This document shows positions 33,903-42,800 of a stretch of DNA of 64,000 nt, piece after piece. Position 1 is the first letter of the stretch. Every line of letters starts with the position of its first letter. Both the position numbers and the translations under genes were made by a program. Origin of the DNA: Anthostomella pinea (lineage: Eukaryota > Ascomycota > Sordariomycetes > Xylariales > Xylariaceae); assembly GCA_963556695.1 (NCBI GenBank), contig CAUWAG010000004.1, forward strand, positions 1,488,001-1,552,000, given 5' to 3'. The notes under the pieces were generated by a model. That model searched no databases, was not told the DNA's origin, and saw only the letters and a program-made list of their open reading frames with translations.

Positions 33903-35665
33903 TCATTGCCATATCATTCCCCGCCTCTTGTACTGCCTGTCCGACTCCCCTTCGTGTCTTTCTTCCACGTTGTGAACCCCGAACCAACCCCGCAGTCTGT
34001 CCTCGGCTCCGTAAAAGACAGCGTCGTTCCAATAGGGGCACCGAACCTCGAAGCCTTCCCACAATTTCTCGAAGTGCTGGCGCGTGTATGTACGCGTTTA
34101 GACCGGGCTGCGCGGGTAGCCTTTCCGAAACTCTGAGATATCAAGGTTGCACTTTGCAAGAACCGCATCCCAAATATCGCCCCTATAACTGCCAAGTTCC
34201 CAGTCGCCTGGGCCCGAGGTGTACGCCTCGTCACTGGGTGAGCGGCCCTCGAAGTCCAGTGTTCTAGGGTCCGCCCCACGTTTGATCGGGCACACCAACC
34301 CTTCGAGCTTGTTCATCATCCTCTAAGTCAGGAGTCCCTCGGTGTCGCAGTCATTGTTTTTTGTTTCACCCTCATCCATCTTGGTAGGCTGGATAGCGAT
34401 GTGTAGGTACGTCCTCCCCCGCGTGTCTCTAACGTTGAGTTCAGCTCCAAACAGCAACTCCATGACCCGAACATCAAAACGTCCAGCGTTTGCGCAGAAC
34501 AGTGGAGGGTTAGTCACATTGCTGTGGCAGAGCCACGTCGCTGGCAAAGAGTCGTAAAAGTGGCCGCCGAGTCGCCACATAAGCAGCATGTCTTCCTGGG
34601 TCGTCTTAGTACCTTGGTCGCGACTTCGCTGAGTCACGGTGTTACGGGGCACTTACGATATCATGCTTCCACGAGCAAGCTTTTCCAATAGCTGGAACCC
34701 TCATTCCGGCATCGAGTGTTAGGAATGGATCTGCTCCAGCGATGAGAAGGACTTCTTTGATCTGCCTGCTTATGGCCCGCGTTATAGAGTCGATGTCCAC
34801 GTCAAGAGTGATGCGGGATTCGAGTGGCGTCTCTGCATGTTCCTCTAATGTCAATGGATGATGACGGAAACTCGTTGTGGGTGCAACTCACCATTATCAG
34901 GGCCACTAAACTCGTCTACATCAGCTCCGTCTCCGTTCTCGACCAAGAACCTACAAATTTCAACTTGATTCCCTTTGACAGCGCACTGGCTTGCAATTAG
35001 AGGTTTCGTCTTATCTCAGGTTCGGCAATAAGGATTTACGTGCAGGAGGGAATCACCACCTTCTTGGTGATCCTGCAATGAGGCTTCCCCATCTTGGAGC
35101 AACTTTCTGAATTCCTCGAGGCTACCTCTACGTACTAAATTGAGAACACGGGCGTCCTGGGATAGTATACGGCACACGGAGATTGTCGGCGCCAAATTCA
35201 GCCCATAGCCTGGTAGGTTTGCTTGATAGAATCGGACCCTGACCTGGAATTGCCCATGAGGACCTGTGAACCAAAAAAAATAGTTTGGCGTTGTGATCTC
35301 CTCACTGATCGTGTCTTGTCACATCGACTGGACGGGTTTGCTGGCGCTTGTTTGTTATAAGATCAATGACACCTTGATCTGTGTGAACGTGAAGTCGCTT
35401 CCGTGTCTGCTTGATTCGCGATGTATTGAATGGTGGAATGGGGCGCCGACCTGTAGAACACATCATCAGAACGTTTCGACTTGATTCAAAGCAGGCACGA
35501 ACATTCTTGCTGCAACCGTAGCCTAGGAGCAGACTCGAGAAGGCCTCGTATCCTGCGTATATCTCGACTGGTGAAAGAGTTCGGCCCCGAGCCTTGCACA
35601 GGCGTACATTCGACAGTATCCTCAGGGATATGTCGCCGTACGAAGTCCAATATACTGATAAAGTC
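33903..35665 (-). pseudogene. Ankyrin-repeat protein pseudogene, 3' part
   Basis: Downstream part of a gene interrupted by the LINE at 35666-41280. Translating the minus strand gives stretches typical of large fungal ankyrin proteins: GYGLNLAPTISVCRIL, LEEFRKLLQDGEASLQDH, VEICRFLVENGADVDEF, IKEVLLIAGADPFLTLDAG, VMELLFGAELNVRDTRGRTY, and near the end GSYRGDIWDAVLAKCNLDIS followed by TRQHFEKLWEGFE. One reading frame carries most of this but is broken by TAG at 34323-34325 and TAA at 34098-34100, plus TGA at 35016-35018 unless a very short intron removes it. Each stop is one C-to-T step from a sense codon (CAG, CAA, CGA). A natural TGA lies at 33903-33905. Some intron boundaries are uncertain. 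Confidence 0.85.
35652..35665. repeat. LINE target-site duplication, left copy
   Basis: ATACTGATAAAGTC, identical to 41281-41294 on the other side of the LINE. Confidence 0.95.
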
Positions 35666-35802
35666 AACCACCTTGCAAAAACAACTATTTTTCTTGGCGC
35701 CCCACTGTTAGGGCGCAACCTCTATATCTGCACTAAAGCAGGCATTTGTCTCAGTATCTGACTATCCTTGCCAAGGCACAGAAATTTTTTCTCACAAGCT
35801 GG

Positions 35803-37380
35803 ATGGCACCCCTTCACGATAGGCCCCCAAATACGCCAGTGGCCGTCCCAAAGACGACTACTGGCGGCGTGTTCAAATCCCCAGTCCCTAAAAGAACATA
35901 TGGCCCGGCAACCCCAAGCAGGCTCCCCCAGGCACTGCTCGACGACATCAACAGCAGCCCGTCACAGGTCTCTGAGGCTGACTTCACCACTGTTTCCCCT
36001 CTGAAAGGAAAATCCCGAAATATCAATAATAGCAGCACCATTGATATGGAATCACCTCAGTCAATCGAAATCCTTACAGACCAAGTCATTAGAGGTGATA
36101 CAGGGAATAAAGTCTCTTCTTCAGAATGCCAGGACCAAATTGCCAAAATACTGGCTAAAGACAATCATCTCTATGAAGCCAGGATGACAATGTTTCAGGA
36201 GTGTGCTGCAGCAGTCGATAAGACACTTGAGAAAGCTGGAACCAAACTATACTCTCATGCCAAGGAGTTCAGCGCTTTCTTCTCCAAATGTCTGAATAAG
36301 TGGCTGGAAACCCGAGATCCGCCCAAAAGAAAGACCACTCCTGGCGGGACAGGGATAAGGAAGCCCACCATGACCTTTGCCCAAGCTGTCTCCTCTGGCC
36401 AACGACAGCATCCATGGACAGTCAACACTACCATGAAAAAAACACAGCCTGGCGCCCTCATCACTGCCAACCAACTGAAGAAGAAGCAGGATGACCTCCG
36501 GGTCTTTGTCCGCATAGATAATAGCCACTTGGAGCCTTATGGAATCAAGTTTATACTGAACAGAAGACTTAAGCTCCACCCTCAGGAGCTTAGAGAAGTG
36601 ACACGGTGTCCTTCTGGATTTACCTTACACTTAAGGGACAAGCCAACTCAGGCTAAGCTTCTGGCTTTCTAAGAAGAAATTGCCGACGTTCTTAAGGCAT
36701 AAAAGATTGAGACCCACACAGTCTGGCATCATTACAAGGTCGATGGATGCCCAAGAAAGGTCATCAATGCAGAAGGGTTCACAATCAATATTACCGACAC
36801 TATTGTTGCCGATGAAATTGAAGCCCAAACAGGCGACAGACCTCTGAGGTGCATACTCTCAAAGAACACGACTGATTCTGATCCAGAAACCACGTGGATA
36901 ATCTCTCTGCCTAGTGCAGCAAGGAAACCATTCACGCTTTTTGCCCACTCAATGACCTCAAGGCATATTCAACACACCCCCAAGGTTCACCAGTGTACAA
37001 GCTGCTTCAGATACCATGGTAGGAATTACTGATGCAAAAAGCAAGTATGTGCACACTGCGCCAACACAGTACACCAGGGAGAGTGCGAAAAACCAATCCC
37101 AAAGTGTGTCAACTGCAAAGGACCTCATGCTACCAATTTCAATAAATGCCCTGCCCGACCCAAGATTATGAAAGGTACCATCCATAAGCACACATAGGAG
37201 CAAATCCAGGAAATAAGGCTAGCCGGAGAAAGAGCCAGATCCAAGGCCTTTAATGAAGCAGGCAGAAACCAAGCTGGGTCAACACCCAGCAACAATAACA
37301 AAGACACCACATTGCAAATCGACACAACAGATACAACTCATCCCAGAGATGCCGATACCATTGTTGTCAGTCAATGTTAG
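35803..37380 (+). pseudogene. LINE ORF1 (gag-like, zinc knuckles), broken
   Basis: Continuous frame from Met at 35803 to a terminal TAG at 37378-37380, interrupted by stops at 36670, 36700, 37030 and 37195. The N-terminal half is Pro/Ser/Thr-rich, followed by a helical region. The C-terminal part has three cysteine-histidine knuckles: CTSCFRYHGRNY with a following C, CAHCANTVHQGEC, and CVNCKGPHATNFNKC. In related LINEs ORF1 binds the element RNA. The terminal TAG overlaps the ORF2 start in ATGTTAG (37374-37380). Confidence 0.85.
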
Positions 37381-40300
37381 GTACATCAAACGAAACACAT
37401 CGACACAGGCATCTAGTCATCCATTCTGTGAATACAGCAGGAGGACAAAAGAGTGCAGGCCCTACAGAGTTAGCCATCAACCTGGCTGACTACAAAGGAG
37501 AACAAGCAGACATCATTCTGATGCAAGAGCCCTGGGTTGGCATACCACCAGACAGGAGAATAGGAGTAAAGACACATCCCAATTACAATATATACTCCCC
37601 AGTGAATTCCTGGGACAGCGACAGTACACGGCCCAGATCTCTCATCTATGTGAGAAAACACCTTTAAGCGGATCAACTTCGGCCCTATGCTACACAAGAC
37701 ATCACCTGGGTCAAGGTACATGGCATCACATTTGCCAGTGTCTACCGGCCATGTGACAACCCACAGGAAGTGGATGATATTCTGGAAGTATGGACTCCAC
37801 CTTTTGGCTGTGTTATAGCTGGAGATTTTAATGCGGGCGACACATCCTGGGACTCGAGCAATCCAGGATATCATGGTGGCGTCATACTGGCACAGACTAT
37901 GGCAGACCACGGACTGGATCTGATTTCTGAACCAGATGTCCCAACACATGACGATAGAAATGTACTGGATCTGGTGTTCTCAGATGTCCCCATGGCTGAA
38001 GCCTCAGTTAATGATGCACTTCAGTGCACCTCAGATCATGAGACATTACGAATAGTCATTCCAATTCAGGGAGATCGGGACCGAATTCCTAAGGCCAATC
38101 ATTAGATAGTACCGGACGATAAACTACAAGAGCTGGCAGACAATGTCCAAACCAGGATTCATGAACTCCCCTGGCTGGGTGTATCCCCTGGCCAGGTGGA
38201 TACCTTTACACAAAACTTGATCAATATGATCCAAGGCTGTATCAGGACAGTAGGCAAGAAGCCCCGTCAATCTAGGCCCACTGCTTGGTGGAATGATGAC
38301 TACAAAGCAGCTATTCAGATATACAGGGCCCTTTCTAAACAGACCATAAGCTAAGAAGGGCGAAATTCAGCCCGACGGGAATTTCGCTATGTGGTCCGAA
38401 AAGCTAAGAGAGAGTACTAACAGACTCTAATTGATTCAGCGACTGAACCAAAAGACCTGTACAGAATTGTTTCCTGGCACAAGCTGTCAGCAGGATTGCG
38501 TTCTCCCCCAATCATTATAGGAGACCAAATCTTTGAGTCACAAGAAACAAGGCAAATGCACTACGCTTAGCCACGCTTGAACGAAGTACCCCAGACAACG
38601 ATATTATTGACCCCTGGTCTGCTCAGATCATACAAGCCAAGCCACATATCCCCCTTGAATACCATGTCGGACTAGAAGAGGCTGAAGGGTGCACTATAGG
38701 GACCAAGAGCAACTCCCCAGGAGTAGACACCCTCACAGTACGGATTCTGAAAGCTTGCTGGCCAGTCATTGGGGAGCATATCAGAGCCCTTTTCCAGACC
38801 TGTCTATAGATTGGACACCACCCTAAACCATTCAAAGTAGCTGAGGTGGTGATGATCCCAAAGCCAGGCAAGAAAGACTACTCTAACCCCAGGGGCTACA
38901 GACCAATATCGCTATTATCATGTCTTGGCAAAGGCCTAGAATGACTCATTACAAAAAGAATTGCCTGGTTTGTCATCAAACTCGGAATTCTAGCTCCACA
39001 ACATTTTGGAGCTCTGCCAAAGCGCTCTGCCGCCGACTTGGTAGCTGCACTCATACACAATATTGAGCAGGCCCTTGACCAAGGCCTTGTTGCAATGGTA
39101 GTCACAGCAGATGTGACAGGGGCCTTCGACGCTGCCCTAATGGGACGGCTGGTGGTTCGCATGAGAGAACAGGGCTGGCCAGACTTTCTTATAAAATGGG
39201 TCCAGTCATTCATGTCCGAACGGTCCGCAAGAGTTCGGTTTGAAGGTATTGTGACCAACATAAAAGCTCTCACTTGTGGGCTACCACAAGGCTCACCAGC
39301 TTCTCCAATCCTTTATATGCTGTATATAGAGCCAATCTGTGCCCGACTCGGTATGAAAAGGAGACGCTTTGGATATACAGACGACCTAGCGACTCTCTGT
39401 ATTGGAAAGGACCTTAAAGAAACAGCCAAAGAGGCTTCTGAAAATCTTTATCTGCTCAACCAATAGGGACATAACAATGCTATTGAATTTGATCCCAACA
39501 AAACCGAGATCATGCACTTCTCACGGAAAAAGAACTCAGACAATCCTCCGGTCCGGCACGGGACAATAAACAGAACAGCAAAGAACTCCATGCGATGGCT
39601 AAGTGTCTTCCTGGATAGAAAACTGAACTTTAAAAATCACGTTTCCTACTGGGCCAAGAAAGCTAGTAAGGTAGCAAACCACCTTCGAGGACTATGCAAC
39701 ACAGTCAAAGGACTTCCAGTAAAGTCAATCAAGAGGGCTGTGAAAACTTGTGTTATTCCTATTCTTACACATGGCCTGGAGGCCTGGTACCCAGGAATAA
39801 AAAAAATTGGGAGCTTAGGTGGGACATCAGCATGTCGCATTAAAGGGCTTCTTAGAACGATAGATGCTGTACTACGAACGGCAATCAGAGCTATCTTGCC
39901 AGTCTGGAAAACACACCCTGGACATATCCTACACTTTGAATCACAGATTCCTCCAGCAGGAATTCTTACAGAGTCAATAAAAAGACGTCACGGCCTCCGA
40001 CTCGGACGAGTAGACCAGAGACACCCTCTTGTTGGCAGGCTCCAAATACAAGCTCGCAAAGAACCAACAAGGCTATAAAGGAGCTTCCAATTAGTCCCTG
40101 ACTTCCAGAGACCAATATTCACCAAGCCATTATAAAAAAAGCCCCCAGTCCGTAAAGACAAAGACAAAAAAATAGAGCTCTTTAAGCAATGGCTACAAAA
40201 AAAAAATACGAACACTGACCTTGTCATCTACTCAGATGGATCACAATTGGACGACCAAGGCACAACCCGCACTGGATGGGGCTATACCATCAGGAAAGGC

Positions 40301-41010
40301 GGCACTACACAAGAAGTTTACCGGGGAAAGGGCAGACTTCTACAAGCAGAAGTAGTGGATGCTGAAGTCCATGGTGCTCTCTAAGGTCTTGCAGCAGTCA
40401 GGGCAATTGGACACGGAAAACAGCTATATGTCTGCCTGGACAACACGTCAGTGGTGGATGGGCTCAATGGGACTCCACCCGAGACATCACAGAACATTTT
40501 TCTGCGATTCCAAGAACTCGCCACAGCACACACTCCTGGAGTAACCATCAAGTGGATTCTTGGACACAGAGATATTGATAGTAACGAAGCTGCCGATATA
40601 TTAGCAAAAGAGGGTGCTATGCTAGAAACAGACACAACAAACCTTCCTATAATCTCTTAGGTCAAGAGAGATCTCAAAAGAAAGGGCAAGAAAGAGTTCA
40701 ACTAATGGTGAAAAGACCAATCAGAACCTAGATATCAAGAAGTATACTCACATACAGTAACTAAAAGAGGCCTTATATCCTTTAAGAGGAGCACTTTACA
40801 CAGACTTCTAGCGGCCAGATCTGGATATGGCGACTTTACCAGATACTACGAACGCTTTGGGCATACAGACTCGAATGATCATTACAATTATGGTGAAAAG
40901 AAAACACCACAATACATTTTCTTTTGTAAGAGGCTGAGGAAAAATCGGCTGCTGCCTAGGTACTCGCTTAGGACAGCTTGTTTACAATACTTAGGAGAGA
41001 GGAGCACAAA
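37374..41010 (+). pseudogene. LINE ORF2 (endonuclease, reverse transcriptase, RNase H), broken
   Basis: Endonuclease motifs appear as ILMQEPWVG, VIAGDFNAGDTSWDS, LDLVFSDVP and SDHETLR (37520-38050). Reverse transcriptase motifs include VVMIPKPGKKDYSNPRGYRP, VTADVTGAFDAA, LPQGSPASPILYMLY and GYTDDLA (38850-39390). The RNase H start is VIYSDGS near 40225, with WILGHRDIDSNEAADILAKE near 40555-40615. A degenerate His/Cys tail follows. Frame changes near 38555, and several stops interrupt it (for example after VRKHL, DRIPKANH, NLYLLNQ). The catalytic box reads YTDD where YADD is usual. Confidence 0.88.
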
Positions 41011-41237
41011 ATAGGCAAATTTTGTGGAGAAGAACAAATTCTTTTCATCAATCTGCCCTCGATAGATAACTGTTCTTGAAGGACCAGATGGATGACCCAA
41101 GGTCATACCGCCGCAACAACGGGGATGGGCCCGTGAGCGGGACTGACTGTACTTATTTTCTTGAGACCTCCACAACCCTGCGATGCAGAGGCTCTGGGAG
41201 GCGTGGTCTGCACTACTGAGGAGCTACCCCCCACGTT

Positions 41238-41280
41238 AAAAACAAAACAAACAAACAAACAAACAAACAAACAAACAAAC
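41238..41280. repeat. AAAC-repeat tail of the LINE
   Basis: About ten tandem AAAC units at the 3' end of the LINE, directly abutting the right target duplication. Short A-rich tandem tails are typical of LINE 3' ends. Confidence 0.9.
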
Positions 41281-42126
41281 ATACTGATAAAGTCGTCGAT
41301 GATATACCAGGCCTCTTCTGATGCCTTGCTGCAGGGTGCCTCCCCAGCCAGATTTTGGAGGCGTGTGATAGCTTGTGCAATACTGGGTGACCCATCATCT
41401 TTCTCCCCTGGGAACCTTGAATGCGAGGCGAACTGGCTGGCAAGGGCGGCTGCGTTGGGGGTGTTGAGTTGACATTGGACCCGATTCAGCATACCCACCT
41501 TAATATCATTTTGCTGCTTGGAAGCAGCTGTCAATGTCTGTATTGCATTATGAATCGAGTTCAATTCAAGAGACTGGACCGTAAGATGTTGCGAAGCTAA
41601 AGCGTTGAGGGCGTCAAGCTGATGGCTTGCTTTGTTGAGACTTGAACTTATTATCGTTAATAATCAAGCACTCATGGAAATATCCAATGAGAGAAAGTAA
41701 ATGAGACTTACTGATGGGAAAGCCCGAGGTGGAGTGCGAGCTTGTCTGCGTGACTGCTGACAGCGATCCTCATCTGAAGCAGATCCCTCTCACTGAAGAT
41801 AGCCTTGACTTTCTTCCAGAGCTTGCCTCCCTTTCGGTCGGCAGAGGAGACCGCGAAATGCTCCAATCGTTCGGCATACTCGGTGACGTCGTCATTGCAG
41901 GCTCGGATGAGATCTCTGATATAAGGATCCGAGTTCTGGGTGGCGAGTTCTGGGTGGCGTGTTCTGGCTTCAATTGCTCGAAGACGTACTTGAGACTCTT
42001 CACATCCGCGGCAACCCTGCCGACGTGGTTGGGCCAGTCTCTGACGACTGAAAATACGTCGTGGATGGCTTTTATCGACCGAAAGCCCAGCACAGCGAAT
42101 GTCACGGCGCTGGCAATCGTCTCCAT
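41281..42126 (-). pseudogene. Ankyrin-repeat protein pseudogene, 5' part
   Basis: Begins with Met at 42126 (METIASAVTFAVLGFRSIKA), a hydrophobic helical N-terminus like those of large fungal ankyrin/STAND proteins. Exon 1 ends at 41712 (GTAAGT donor) and exon 2 begins at 41646, joining GLSHHSSLNKASHQLDALN in frame. Within exon 1 a 14-bp direct duplication (41930-41943 and 41944-41957) shifts the frame; the protein reads continuously (KPEHATQNSDPYIRDLIRAC) only if one copy is ignored. Exon 2 continues through SEEAWYIIDDFIS into the target duplication. The frame resumes exactly on the other side of the LINE as ILDFVRRHIPEDTVE. The two parts are therefore one former gene. Confidence 0.88.
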
Positions 42127-42800
42127 TGCAAGTAATGCATGTAATGCCAACCTGATGATGCTCAAGGTCGCCGGGGCGTGCACAGGTACCTCGAGGAAAG
42201 AGTGGGCGACAAGAGAGAAAGAATACGCAATGCAACCGAATGCAGGCTATGCCGCCCACTGTAGGACCGAAGTGCTGCCGCTGTGTCATGCACTCAAGGC
42301 GTCTCGTCCCCGGCCAGCCCGACTTGCTCGTAAACACTTTGCCCTCAGGGTTCTCCAACATGTTCTCGAAGATTTGAATACGCCGTTAAAACCCATGTAA
42401 ATTGATTTTCTTTTTGATTTTCTAGATGGAAGTTCGGTGGAGTTATTTAAAGTTGAAAAGGGGGTTTCCACATGTATAATAACTGAGTCGAGGTTTAGGT
42501 TCCCCTCTGAGCTTGCTTATAAGGTCCTCCCCTTCTCGGGGATCCTTGAGTATCTGATTTGGGTATCTTCTGAAACACAATCGCCGCGGACCAAGCTGAG
42601 ATGATCTAGTCTAACCGCCCGCACCTGCCGCCAATGATGCCCGTCCCCAATGCAGTGCTATATACAGTGTACATGTTCTTACAGAGCGCCCATGATACAT
42701 GCTGTCCTGGTGTGAGGATCAGCTCGCTCGCCAAAGGGCCGAGGGGAGCGGATATCTGAGAAATTCATTTTAATCAAGGCAAAGCTCGTAAGCCTGGTGC
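42127..42800. other. Intergenic between the ankyrin pseudogene and the PPR gene
   Basis: Former promoter of the ankyrin gene and 3' end of the PPR gene. Nothing else recognised. Confidence 0.4.

Larger units (their letters stand above)
35666..41280 (+). mobile_element. Tad-like non-LTR retrotransposon (LINE), full-length-looking but inactivated
   Basis: About 5.6 kb, plus orientation, flanked by an exact 14-bp target duplication. It has a short 5' leader, a gag-like ORF1 with zinc knuckles, an ORF2 with AP endonuclease, reverse transcriptase and RNase H domains, a 3' UTR, and a 3' tail of tandem AAAC units ending at 41280. The order APE-RT-RNase H matches the Tad1 group of fungal LINEs (known architecture). 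Both ORFs carry many in-frame stops, so this copy cannot encode its proteins. It interrupts an ankyrin gene. Confidence 0.93.

Noticed and set aside
35302..35718. Minus-strand frame of 138 codons read as a separate gene
   Set aside because: It crosses the left LINE boundary; the lower part is the ankyrin pseudogene and the upper part is antisense LINE leader.
41238..41280. AAAC repeats considered as an independent microsatellite or telomere-like tract
   Set aside because: They sit exactly between the LINE 3' UTR and the target duplication, so they are the LINE tail.
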